The translations under genes were made by a program, and so were the position numbers. Below, piece after piece: positions 42,262 to 50,630 of a stretch of DNA of 64,000 nt (position 1 is the stretch's first letter; each line of letters begins with the position of its first letter). The DNA comes from Streptomyces sp. NBC_00341 (GTDB lineage: Bacteria; Actinomycetota; Actinomycetes; Streptomycetales; Streptomycetaceae): contig NZ_CP108002.1 of assembly GCF_041435055.1 (NCBI RefSeq), forward strand, positions 7,998,001 to 8,062,000, given 5' to 3'. The notes below the pieces were generated by a model that saw only the letters and a program-made list of their open reading frames with translations, was not told where the DNA came from and searched no databases.

Positions 42262-43938
42262 ATGAGCAGTCATCACCACACGGTGGATCCGGTGCCACTG
42301 GTGATCGCCGCGCGCAACGGGGACGCGGGGGCGCAGGACGCACTGGCCAGTGCGTACCTCCCGCTCGTCTACAACATCGTGGGCCGGGCGCTGAACGGTT
42401 CCGCGGACGTCGACGACGTGGTGCAGGAGACCATGCTCCGCGCACTGGACGGCCTCGGCGGTCTGCGCACCCCGGAGAGCTTCCGCTCCTGGCTGGTGGC
42501 GATCGCGATGAACCAGATACGTGCGCACTGGCGGGACCGCGATATCGCGCCCGGCACGCTGGAGGAGGCCGGAGAGATCGCTGACCCGGGGGCCGACTTC
42601 GTCGACCTGACGATGATGCGCCTGCAGCTGTCCGGGCAGCGCCGGGAGACGGCGTGCGCGACGCGGTGGCTGGAGCCGGACGACCTGGGCCTGCTGTCGC
42701 TGTGGTGGCTGGAGTGCGCCGGGGAGCTGACCCGGACCGAGGTGGCCGGGGCGCTGGAGCTCTCGCCGCAGTACGCGGCGGTCCGGGTGCAGCGGATGAA
42801 GGCGCGGCTGGAGACGGCCCGTGTCGTCGTGCGGGCACTCGGTGCGCAGCCGCCGTGCGAGGAACTCCGCGGCGTCTGCGCGGCCTGGGACGGCCGCCCC
42901 TCCGCGCTGTGGCGCAAACGAATAGCCCGGCACGCCCGTGAGTGCTTCCGGTGCTCCGGGCTGTGGAGCGGCCTGATGCCCGCGGAGGGCCTGCTGGCCG
43001 GACTGGCGCTGGTCGCCGTACCCGCGGCGCTCCTCGTGCGGTGGCCCGCCGGGGACGACACCGCACCGGTCGCCGCCGCACACGCCCTCGACGCCGCGGC
43101 GGGCGACGGCGCGACAACCGCCCGGCCCGGCCGGCACCGCTCCGGGGGCGGGCGGCACACGGGCGGCCGTACCCCCTCCCGCGCCGCCGCCCGCCGACGG
43201 CGGCGGATCCAGCGCCGGGCGGTCGGCGGCGCGGTGGTGGTGGCGTGCATGACCGGCGGAGGCCTCTGGTACGCCTCCCTCGGGCCCGGAGCGGGGACCG
43301 GGGGAGACAGCGCATCGAGCACGTCGGCGGAGCCCATCACGGATCTCACGGCGTCCGGAAGCCCCGCCACCACCTCATCGCCGTCGCCGGCATCCGCCTC
43401 GCCCTCACCCTCGGCCTCTGCCTCACCGTCCAAGTCCAAGAAGCGGAGCGCCTCCACACCCCCGGCCCGCACACCGCACAAGAGCGTCGCCCCGGCGCCG
43501 AAGAAGGCGCCCGCACCGCGTCCGTCGAGCACCCCCGCCACGCCACCCGCCCCCGAGGGCGACACGGCCCAGGTCGTCGCCCTGGTCAACCAGGAGCGGG
43601 CGACAGCGGGATGCGGACCCGTCGAGGAGGACCCGCAGCTCACGGACGCGGCGCTGCGGCACTCCGACGACATGGCCGCCCGCGACTTCTTCGAGCACAC
43701 CAACCCCGACGGCGCCGACCCCGGACGCCGCATCACCGACGCGGGCTACCACTGGTCGACGTACGGCGAGAACATAGCCCGGGGCCAGCAGACTCCCGCA
43801 TCGGTGATGGAGTCCTGGATGAACAGTCCGGGCCACCGCGCCAACATCCTCAACTGTGACTTCAAGGACATCGGCATCGGCATCCACCAGGGACCGGGCG
43901 GACCGTGGTGGACCCAGGACTTCGGCGCGAAGATGTGA
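42262..43938 (+). CDS. Sigma-70 family factor fused to zinc-finger-like, membrane and CAP domains
   Basis: A 558-residue multidomain protein. Residues about 10-90 are sigma region 2 (ALNGSADVDDVVQETMLRAL, SWLVAIAMNQIRAHWR); about 130-195 form sigma region 4 with a helix-turn-helix (LTRTEVAGALELSPQYAAVR). Residues 224-231 read HARECFRC, the HxxxCxxC motif of zinc-binding anti-sigma domains. A hydrophobic stretch (LLAGLALVAVPAALLV) follows, then an Arg-rich segment before a second one (AVGGAVVVACMTGGGLWYA, about 321-340), a Ser/Pro/Lys linker, and a CAP/SCP domain from about 434 (VNQERATAGCGP, HSDDMAARDFFEHTNP, GENIARGQ, NSPGHRANIL). This suggests a membrane-tethered sigma factor with an extracellular domain. 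ATG start after AGGACAGGGA. Confidence 0.9.
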   Translation: MSSHHHTVDPVPLVIAARNGDAGAQDALASAYLPLVYNIVGRALNGSADVDDVVQETMLRALDGLGGLRTPESFRSWLVAIAMNQIRAHWRDRDIAPGTLEEAGEIADPGADFVDLTMMRLQLSGQRRETACATRWLEPDDLGLLSLWWLECAGELTRTEVAGALELSPQYAAVRVQRMKARLETARVVVRALGAQPPCEELRGVCAAWDGRPSALWRKRIARHARECFRCSGLWSGLMPAEGLLAGLALVAVPAALLVRWPAGDDTAPVAAAHALDAAAGDGATTARPGRHRSGGGRHTGGRTPSRAAARRRRRIQRRAVGGAVVVACMTGGGLWYASLGPGAGTGGDSASSTSAEPITDLTASGSPATTSSPSPASASPSPSASASPSKSKKRSASTPPARTPHKSVAPAPKKAPAPRPSSTPATPPAPEGDTAQVVALVNQERATAGCGPVEEDPQLTDAALRHSDDMAARDFFEHTNPDGADPGRRITDAGYHWSTYGENIARGQQTPASVMESWMNSPGHRANILNCDFKDIGIGIHQGPGGPWWTQDFGAKM

Positions 43939-43957
43939 GCCGGTCCGGCTCACCCCG

Positions 43958-45397
43958 TCAGCTCTCGACCTCGGTCCTGTCGCCGCCCCAGAGGGTGTGG
44001 AAGACGCCGTCGCGGTCGACCCTGCGGTAGGTGTGGGCGCCGAAGTAGTCGCGCTGGCCTTGGGTGAGCGCGGCGGGCAGGCGTTCGGCGCGCAGCGAGT
44101 CGTAGTAGGCGAGGGTGGCGGCGAAGGCGGGCGTGGGGACGCCCTGGGTGACGGCGGTGGCGACGACGGCGCGCCAGTCGTCCTGTGCGGCGGCGATCTC
44201 CCGGGCGAAGCTCTCGTCGGCCAGCAGGCTCGGCAGATCTGCCCGCGCCTCGTAGGCGCTGGTGATCCGGTCGAGGAACGCGGCCCGGATGATGCAGCCG
44301 CCGCGCCAGATCGCGGCGACCCTGCCGAGGTCGATGTCCCAGTCGTACGTCTCGCTGCCGGCCGCGATCTCGTGGAAGCCCTGCGTGTAGGAGACGATCT
44401 TCGAGGCGTACAGGGCCTGCTCGACCTGGTCGGCGAACGCCGCCGCCTCGTCCTTGCCGAGCCTGCGGGCGGTCGGTCCGGCGAGGTGGCGTGAGGCTTC
44501 GCGGAGCGCGGCGTGGCCGGAGACGGAACGGGCGAAGACGGCCTCGGCGATCGCGGAGACGGGAACACCCAGGTCCAGGGCGATCTGCACGGTCCAGCGG
44601 CCGGTGCCCTTCTGCTCCGCCTGGTCGAGCACCACGTCCACGAAGGGCTTGCCGGTCGCCGCGTCCACCTGGGAGAGGACCTCCGCGGTGATCTCGATGA
44701 GATAGGAGTCCAGGCGCCCGGTGTTCCAGGTGCGGAAGGTGTCCGCGATCTGCGCGGGGGAGTAACCCGCCACGTCGCGGAGCAGCTGGTAGGCCTCACC
44801 GATCAGCTGCATGTCCGCGTACTCGATGCCGTTGTGCGTCATCTTCACGAAATGACCGGCACCGTCGGGGCCGATGTGCGTGACGCACGGCGCCCCGTCC
44901 TTGGCCTTCGCGGAGATCTTCTCCAGCATCGGCCCGAGCGAGGCGTACGACTCGTCGCTGCCGCCCGGCATGATGCTCGGCCCGTTCAGCGCGCCCTCCT
45001 CGCCGCCCGAGATGCCGGCGCCGACGAAGTGGATACCGCGTTCGCGCAGCTCCCTCTCCCGGCGGCGGGTGTCCTCGAAGTGGGCGTTCCCGCCGTCGAT
45101 GATGACGTCGCCCTCCTCCAGCAGCGCCGCGAACTCCTGGATCACCGCGTCCGTGGGCTCGCCCGCCTTCACCATGACGACCAGGCGCCGGGGCCGTTCC
45201 AGCGACTCGACGAACTCCTGCGGCGTGTGCGCCGCGATGAAGGTCCCCTCGTCACCGAAGTCCTCGACCAGGGCATCGGTCTTCGCCGCCGTGCGGTTGT
45301 GCACCGCGACGGTGAAGCCGTTGCGGGCGAAGTTGCGGGCGAGGTTGCGGCCCATCACCGCGAGCCCGGTGACGCCGATCTGCGCGGTGCCGCTCAT
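43958..45397 (-). CDS. gndA: 6-phosphogluconate dehydrogenase (decarboxylating)
   Basis: A 479-residue long-form Gnd of the pentose phosphate pathway: 6-phosphogluconate plus NADP to ribulose 5-phosphate, CO2 and NADPH. NADP motif GVTGLAVMGRNLA (GxAxMGxN), then VHNRT; substrate/catalytic segments GAGISGGEEGA, KMTHNGIEYADMQ and the C-terminal region GAHTYRRVDRDG. Length matches the NADP-type E. coli/sheep class. ATG with AGGAG eight bases upstream. The convergent sigma-CAP gene ends only 19 bp away. Confidence 0.95.
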   Translation of the reverse strand: MSGTAQIGVTGLAVMGRNLARNFARNGFTVAVHNRTAAKTDALVEDFGDEGTFIAAHTPQEFVESLERPRRLVVMVKAGEPTDAVIQEFAALLEEGDVIIDGGNAHFEDTRRRERELRERGIHFVGAGISGGEEGALNGPSIMPGGSDESYASLGPMLEKISAKAKDGAPCVTHIGPDGAGHFVKMTHNGIEYADMQLIGEAYQLLRDVAGYSPAQIADTFRTWNTGRLDSYLIEITAEVLSQVDAATGKPFVDVVLDQAEQKGTGRWTVQIALDLGVPVSAIAEAVFARSVSGHAALREASRHLAGPTARRLGKDEAAAFADQVEQALYASKIVSYTQGFHEIAAGSETYDWDIDLGRVAAIWRGGCIIRAAFLDRITSAYEARADLPSLLADESFAREIAAAQDDWRAVVATAVTQGVPTPAFAATLAYYDSLRAERLPAALTQGQRDYFGAHTYRRVDRDGVFHTLWGGDRTEVES

Positions 45398-45434
45398 CTG
45401 GGTGCTCCTGCAATCTGTCAGGGGAGGCCGGGAC

Positions 45435-45464
45435 GCTGAGATGTCGCGATGCTGAGATGTCGCG
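45435..45464. repeat. Two direct copies of a 14-bp element before gnd
   Basis: The sequence gctgagatgtcgcg occurs at 45435 and 45451 (16-bp period), 38-67 bp upstream of the gnd start. The location fits a regulator-binding tandem site or promoter element, but no known consensus was matched. Confidence 0.6.
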
Positions 45465-45623
45465 TTGTCCAGTATGGATACCGGACCGGCGGACGGCCTG
45501 TTCAGCCGGGCAGGCGGGTGCGCGCCGCCCTCCCGGGCGCCTCGCACCGTCCTCCGTTCCCTCCCGTGCCCCGCTCGCTCGTCTTGACACTCGCTGAGCG
45601 GCGGCGCAACACTGGTTCCGGTT

Positions 45624-45639
45624 GGGAGAGCGCTCTCCC
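45624..45639. promoter_or_regulatory. LacI-type operator GGGAGAGCGCTCTCCC
   Basis: A perfect 16-bp palindrome with the GAGAGCGCTCTC core seen also near the LacI/GH3 genes. It lies 227 bp upstream of gnd. A TTGACA hexamer lies about 35 bp before it on the plus strand, reading towards the convergent GH1 gene, with no intact rightward gene to serve. Confidence 0.75.
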
Positions 45640-45720
45640 GGACGGGTTTCGCACCCGGCCGGGATGCCGATCCCGCAGGCCGCCCGCGCCGTCCCATCCC
45701 CGCTGTCGGTGCGGTGAGGA

Positions 45721-45760
45721 AGTCCGCGGTGGTCACGGCAATCCGTGACCACCGCGGACT
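45721..45760. terminator. Strong hairpin between gnd and GH1 genes
   Basis: A perfect 18-bp stem with a CAAT loop. It is one of two consecutive hairpins downstream of the GH1 gene and probably blocks read-through from the leftward sugar operon into the gnd promoter region. Confidence 0.8.
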
Positions 45761-45801
45761 CATGCCCGGACCCGGCTGTGGGCCGATTCCCGGTGGAAAC
45801 G

Positions 45802-45847
45802 CGAAACCTCCGGCCGCGGCGGTCGTCCGCCGAGGCCGGAGGTTTCG
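45802..45847 (-). terminator. Long hairpin terminator after the GH1 gene
   Basis: A 14-bp outer stem and a 6-bp inner stem, separated by one G-A mismatch, with a TCGT loop. It begins 24 bp after the GH1 stop codon and is the likely main terminator of the leftward sugar operon. Confidence 0.85.
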
Positions 45848-45871
45848 GCCGGCCACCAGGGCCGGCCGGGC

Positions 45872-47254
45872 TCAGGCGGCTCTGCCCGAACGGCCCGCCC
45901 CGGCCTCGCGGATCAGCTCGGCGTAGCGCCTGCCACTGCTCTTGACCGTGCGGCGCTGCGTCGCGTAGTCCACGTGGACCAGGCCGAAGCGCTTGTCGTA
46001 GCCGTACGCCCACTCGAAGTTGTCCAGCAGCGACCAGGCGAAGTACCCGGCCAGCGGCGCGCCCTTGCGGACGGCGCGCGCACAGGCGGCGAGGTGCTCC
46101 TCCAGGTACTGGGTGCGCTCCGGGTCGTGCACCGAACCGTCGGCCAGGACGACGTCCTGGTACGCCGAGCCGTTCTCGGTGACGTAGATGCGCTCGACGC
46201 CGTACTCCTCGGTCAGGCGCAGCAGCAGCTGCTCCAGGCCCTGGGCGTGCACCTCCCAGTCCATGTGGGTGTGGCGGGAGCCGGGGAGGTAGACCTGCTT
46301 GGCGTGCGGGACGGGACCGGTCGCGTCGGCGGTGACGACCTGGCGGAAGTAGTAGTTCACGCCCATCCAGTCGAGCGGTGCCGAGATGAGGTCCATGTCG
46401 CCGTCCCCGACCGGGAGTTCGACGCCGTACAGGTCGACCATGTCCTGCGGGTAGCCGCGCCCGAGGATCGGGTCGAGCCACCAGCGGTTGATGTGCCCGT
46501 CGCCGCGCACGGCGGCGGCGCGGTCCGCCTCGCGGTCGGTGGCGGCCTCCACCGGGCTCAGGTTGTTGACGATGCCGACGCGGGCGTCCGAGGACGCGGC
46601 GCGGATCGCCTGCACGGCGAGACCGTGCCCGAGGTGCAGGTGGTACGAGGCCCGTACGGCGGCGGTCAGGTCGGTGAGACCCGGCGCCATGGTGCCCTCC
46701 AGGTGACCGATCCAGGCCGAGCAGAGCGGCTCGTTGAGGGTCGCCCAGTCCTTCACCCGGTCGCCGAGGCGCTCCACGACGGCCGAGGTGTACGTGGCGA
46801 AGTGCTCGGCCGTCTCCCGGACCGTCCAGCCGCCCCGGTCCTGGAGCGCCTGCGGCAGGTCCCAGTGGTACAGCGTGGCGAACGGGGTGATTCCCGCGTC
46901 GAGGAGCCCGTCGACCAGCCGGTCGTAGAAGTCGAGCCCGGCCTTGTTGACGGGGCCGTCGCCGCCCGGGACGATCCTCGGCCAGGCGAGCGAGAAGCGG
47001 TACGCGCCCGCTCCCACCTCCTTGATCAGGCCGATGTCCTCCGGCACCCGGTGGTAGTGGTCGCAGGCCACGTCCCCGGTGTCGTTTCCGGCGATCTTGC
47101 CCGGGATGTGGGAGAAGGTGTCCCAGATCGACGGGGCGCGGCCGTCCTCCGCCACGGCGCCCTCGATCTGGTACGCGGCGGTGGCGACGCCCCAGGTGAA
47201 GTCGGCCGGGAGGGCGCTGAGGTCGTTCACGGACTTCCTTTCCGAAGTGGTCAC
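45872..47254 (-). CDS. GH1 family beta-glucosidase
   Basis: A 460-residue cytoplasmic glycoside hydrolase family 1 enzyme. The acid/base Glu is in ATLNEPLC, the nucleophile Glu in YVTENGSA, and the N-terminal signature is [15 protein letters not shown]. It would split imported beta-glucosides such as cello-oligosaccharides. GTG start overlaps the permease stop by 4 bp (GTGA) with GGGAG seven bases upstream; a second GTG eight codons later with GGAAG is possible. It is the last gene of the ABC-transport operon, so it acts on the transported sugar. Confidence 0.95.
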   Translation of the reverse strand: MTTSERKSVNDLSALPADFTWGVATAAYQIEGAVAEDGRAPSIWDTFSHIPGKIAGNDTGDVACDHYHRVPEDIGLIKEVGAGAYRFSLAWPRIVPGGDGPVNKAGLDFYDRLVDGLLDAGITPFATLYHWDLPQALQDRGGWTVRETAEHFATYTSAVVERLGDRVKDWATLNEPLCSAWIGHLEGTMAPGLTDLTAAVRASYHLHLGHGLAVQAIRAASSDARVGIVNNLSPVEAATDREADRAAAVRGDGHINRWWLDPILGRGYPQDMVDLYGVELPVGDGDMDLISAPLDWMGVNYYFRQVVTADATGPVPHAKQVYLPGSRHTHMDWEVHAQGLEQLLLRLTEEYGVERIYVTENGSAYQDVVLADGSVHDPERTQYLEEHLAACARAVRKGAPLAGYFAWSLLDNFEWAYGYDKRFGLVHVDYATQRRTVKSSGRRYAELIREAGAGRSGRAA

Positions 47255-48159
47255 TTGACGGCTCCCGCCGTGAGGCCCGCGACGAGGTACCGCTGGAGCA
47301 GCAGGAACCCGGCGACGATCGGGACGCTGACGACGAGCGAGGCGGCCATGACCTGGTTCCAGTACACGTCGTTCTGGGTGGCGTAGCCCTGGAGGCCGAC
47401 GGCCAGGGTGCGGGTGGTGTCGTTGGTCATGACGGACGCGAAGAGCACCTCGCCCCAGGCCGTCATGAAGGCGTACACGGCGACGGCGACGATGCCCGGC
47501 ACGGCGGCCGGCACGACGACCCGGAACAGGGCGCCGAGCGGTCCGCAGCCGTCCACCAGGGCCGCCTCGTCCAGATCCTTCGGGATCGAGTCGAAGTAGC
47601 CGATGAGCATCCAGATGGAGAACGGCAGCGAGAACGTCAGATACGTGAGGATCAGTCCGCCGCGCGAGCCGTACAGCGCGATGCCGGTGCTGTTCCCGAT
47701 GTTGACGAAGATCAGGAACAGCGGGAGCAGGAAGAGGATGCCGGGGAACATCTGGGTGGAGAGCACCGTGACGGTGAAGACGCGCTTGCCGCGGAACTTG
47801 TAGCGGCTCACGGCGTACGCGGAGAACACCGCGATGATCACCGAGAGGACCGTCGCCGAACCCGCCACGACCAGCGAGTTGACGAAGTACCGGGCCAGCG
47901 GGACGGTGTCCCAGATGTCGAAGTACGGCTGGACCGTCAGCCCGGACGGTATCCAGTGGAACTTCCCCGAGACGTCCTGGAGCGGCTTGAGCGAACTGCT
48001 GATCATCACGTAGACGGGCAGCAGCGCGAAGGCGGCCAGGAAGGTCAGGATGACGCGGCGGGTCCAGAGGAAGGACTGCGGGGCGGCCATCGGGGACCGC
48101 CTCCGGGCCCGGGACTTCGACGCCCCGGGTGCCACGGCCGACTGGGCATTGCTAGGCAT
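47251..48159 (-). CDS. Carbohydrate ABC transporter permease (MalG/CebG type)
   Basis: A 302-residue inner-membrane permease with six predicted segments. The EAA loop that contacts the ATPase is [21 protein letters not shown] 35-residue basic N-terminus precedes the first segment. It overlaps the upstream permease gene by 8 bp and the GH1 gene by 4 bp. No ATPase gene is in the operon; such Streptomyces transporters usually share the multitask ATPase MsiK encoded elsewhere. Confidence 0.93.
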   Translation of the reverse strand: MPSNAQSAVAPGASKSRARRRSPMAAPQSFLWTRRVILTFLAAFALLPVYVMISSSLKPLQDVSGKFHWIPSGLTVQPYFDIWDTVPLARYFVNSLVVAGSATVLSVIIAVFSAYAVSRYKFRGKRVFTVTVLSTQMFPGILFLLPLFLIFVNIGNSTGIALYGSRGGLILTYLTFSLPFSIWMLIGYFDSIPKDLDEAALVDGCGPLGALFRVVVPAAVPGIVAVAVYAFMTAWGEVLFASVMTNDTTRTLAVGLQGYATQNDVYWNQVMAASLVVSVPIVAGFLLLQRYLVAGLTAGAVK

Positions 48160-49162
48160 CGGTGCCCTTCCTTCCGCGTGAGGTGATGAGCAGGTAGCCG
48201 GCCGTCACGAGCAGCAGGAAGAGCAGCAGGAGGACGGACATGGCGGATCCGGTGCCGAAGTTCCAGGTGACGAACGACGACTGGTAGATGTGGATCGAGA
48301 TCAGGTCCGCGTTCTCCGGCGCCGCCTTCCCGAACAGCACGTACGGGGTGTTGAAGTCGTTGAACGTCCACAGGAACAGGACGAGCACGAGGACCTGGTT
48401 GACCGGGCGCAGCGCGGGCAGGGTGATCTTGCGGATCTGCTGCCAGACGCCGGCGCCGTCGATCGCGGAGGCCTCGTACAGCTCGCGCGGGATGTTCTGG
48501 AGGCCCGCCATCACGATGAGGAAGGCGAACGGCCAGCCCTTCCAGACCGAGACGACGATCAGGGCGTAGATGCTGTTGTCACCGATCAGCCAGAAGGACG
48601 GCTGGTCGGTCAGCCCGAGCTGGTCGTGCAGCACGTGGTTGACCAGGCCGTTGTCCCGCTGGAACATGAACGCCCAGGTGATGACGGCCGCGTAGACCGG
48701 CAGGGCGTACGGCACGAGGAAGATCGCCCGGAGGAAGCCCCGGCCGCGGAAGTTCTCCTGCAGCATGATCGCCGCCGCGACCCCGAACAGCCAGGCCAGG
48801 CCGACGGCGAAGAACGTGAAGACACAGGTGACGAAGAACGAGTGGAGCAGCGCCTCGCCGATCGGGGCGTTGACGTCCACGGCGATCTTGTAGTTGTCGA
48901 AGCCGCTCCAGGGCGCTCCGCCCCAGTTGTTGATGTAGAACTGCGTGAGCTCGCGGAAGCTCATCACGATTCCGATAACCATCGGAATCACGTGGACGAG
49001 GAGTTCGAGCAGGACGGCCGGCAGGAGCAGGAGATAGGGCAGTCCGCCCTGGCGGATCCGGTCGGGGATGCGCGGCAGTCTCCTGCGCGCACCCCCGTTG
49101 CCCCGGCTCGTCACCCTGTCCGACTTTTCCGTCCGGCTGTCGGTGGTCACGGTGGCGGTCAT
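48152..49162 (-). CDS. Carbohydrate ABC transporter permease (MalF/CebF type)
   Basis: A 336-residue permease with a basic N-terminus and about six membrane segments. The EAA loop is LYEASAIDGAGVWQQIRKIT. It pairs with the next permease to form the channel. It starts at ATG 9 bp after the binding-protein gene. Confidence 0.93.
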   Translation of the reverse strand: MTATVTTDSRTEKSDRVTSRGNGGARRRLPRIPDRIRQGGLPYLLLLPAVLLELLVHVIPMVIGIVMSFRELTQFYINNWGGAPWSGFDNYKIAVDVNAPIGEALLHSFFVTCVFTFFAVGLAWLFGVAAAIMLQENFRGRGFLRAIFLVPYALPVYAAVITWAFMFQRDNGLVNHVLHDQLGLTDQPSFWLIGDNSIYALIVVSVWKGWPFAFLIVMAGLQNIPRELYEASAIDGAGVWQQIRKITLPALRPVNQVLVLVLFLWTFNDFNTPYVLFGKAAPENADLISIHIYQSSFVTWNFGTGSAMSVLLLLFLLLVTAGYLLITSRGRKGTDA

Positions 49163-49171
49163 GAGGGAGCC

Positions 49172-50485
49172 TTACTGCTGCATCGTCTGCTGGGCCTTTT
49201 CGAGGCGCGCCTTGACGGATTCGGTGGTCACGGGGCGTCCGGCTGCGGCGTCGGCCCACAGCTCCTTGACCGCCGTACCCACGGCCGTCTCGAACTGCGA
49301 CTCGTTCGGCACCTGCGGCAGCGGGGCGGCGCTCGTGGACAGGGTGTCGCGCAGGACCTTCAGGTCGGGGGCGGAGAACGCCTCGTCGGCCTGGGCGGTC
49401 TTGACCGGCGGAATCGACCCGTAGGTCTTGTTGAGCAGCTTCTGCTCGGCGTCGCTGGTCATGAACTTCACGAACTTCTTGGCGCCGTCGATGTTCTTGG
49501 TGTTCTTGAACACCGCCATGTTGATGCCGGCGACCATGGAGTTGGTGCTCTTGCCGGTGCCCGGGGTCCCGGCGGCGACGGGGACCGGGGCCGCGCCCCA
49601 GTCCTCGGGCTTCATGCCCTGGGAGGCGAAGGTGGAGGCGGCGGCCTGCCACAGCACCATCGCGGTCTTGCCCTTGGCGAAGTCCGTCAGGGACTGGTTC
49701 TGGGCGTACTCCGCGTTGCCCGGAGCGATGATCTTGTCCTTGGCCATGAAGTCGATGTACTGCTTCACGGCGGCGACGGCACCGTCGGAGGTGAAGGTCG
49801 CCTTGCCCGACTTGTCGAAGAAGTCCGCGCCGTGCTGCTGGCCCAGGACGAAGGTCTGGTGGATGTTGTTGGAGAGGTTGGAGCCCTCGGCGCCCAGCCC
49901 CCACTTGCCGTCCTTGGAGAGCTTCTTGCCGTCCGCGACCAGCTCGTCCCAGGTGGTCGGCGGCTTGCTGATGCCCGCCTCCGCGAAGCTCTTCTTGTTG
50001 TAGTAGAGGGCGTACGCGAGGGAGTACAGCGGCACCGCGGAGGGGTCCTTGTCCGCCGCGCCGGCCGAGGCGACCGCCGACTCGACGAAGCGGTCCCGGC
50101 CGCCGATCGCGTCGAAGTTCTCCTTGTTCCAGGGGAGCAGCGCGCCCGTCGCCTGAAGCGATGCCGACCAGGTGTTGCCGATGTTCAGCACGTCCGGGCC
50201 CTGCCCCGACGTGGTGGCGGCGAGGATCCGGTTGAGCAGATCGGCCCAGGGCACGACCTCCAGCTTGACCTTGATGCCGGTCTGCTTCTCGAACTTCTTC
50301 AGCTCGGGGGTGAGGATCTTCTTGTCGGCCTCGATGCTGGGGCCCTGGTTGGACGCCCAGTAGGTGAGGGTCTTCGGCGAATCGTTGCTGCCGCCCGAGG
50401 CGGACGAACCGCCTCCGCAGCCGGTGACGCCGGCGGCGATGGAGATCGCGAGGGTGACTGCTGCTGCGGCTCTGACGTTGCGCAT
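49172..50485 (-). CDS. Sugar-binding lipoprotein of the ABC transporter
   Basis: A 437-residue family 1 extracellular solute-binding protein. The signal peptide ends in a lipobox VTGC, so Cys23 should be lipidated and the protein anchored outside the membrane. LTYWASNQGPS and KKFEKQTGIKVKLEVVPWAD are typical of oligosaccharide binders, as is DVLNIGNTWSASLQATGALL. ATG follows AAAGGGG. It is the first and probably most expressed gene of the leftward operon. The GH1 partner suggests a beta-glucoside ligand. Confidence 0.93.
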   Translation of the reverse strand: MRNVRAAAAVTLAISIAAGVTGCGGGSSASGGSNDSPKTLTYWASNQGPSIEADKKILTPELKKFEKQTGIKVKLEVVPWADLLNRILAATTSGQGPDVLNIGNTWSASLQATGALLPWNKENFDAIGGRDRFVESAVASAGAADKDPSAVPLYSLAYALYYNKKSFAEAGISKPPTTWDELVADGKKLSKDGKWGLGAEGSNLSNNIHQTFVLGQQHGADFFDKSGKATFTSDGAVAAVKQYIDFMAKDKIIAPGNAEYAQNQSLTDFAKGKTAMVLWQAAASTFASQGMKPEDWGAAPVPVAAGTPGTGKSTNSMVAGINMAVFKNTKNIDGAKKFVKFMTSDAEQKLLNKTYGSIPPVKTAQADEAFSAPDLKVLRDTLSTSAAPLPQVPNESQFETAVGTAVKELWADAAAGRPVTTESVKARLEKAQQTMQQ

Positions 50486-50545
50486 GCTGGATGGCCCCTT
50501 TCCGGGGAGGAAGGCCGTGTTCGAGAACCGAACGGTCTTCAGGAC

Positions 50546-50568
50546 TTAATTTATGACGTGATTTAAGA
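50546..50568. promoter_or_regulatory. AT-rich inverted repeat, candidate ROK operator
   Basis: CTTAA and TTAAG arms spaced by 13 bases in an otherwise G+C-rich divergent spacer between the binding-protein and ROK genes. Sixteen of 23 positions are symmetric. Position (about 60 bp from both starts) fits an operator acting on both. Confidence 0.6.
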
Positions 50569-50630
50569 GGTGAGAGAAGGTCGCGTCAAGTCCCGCGGTC
50601 ACGGTATGTTGCGGGAAGGGAAGGAGCCAC

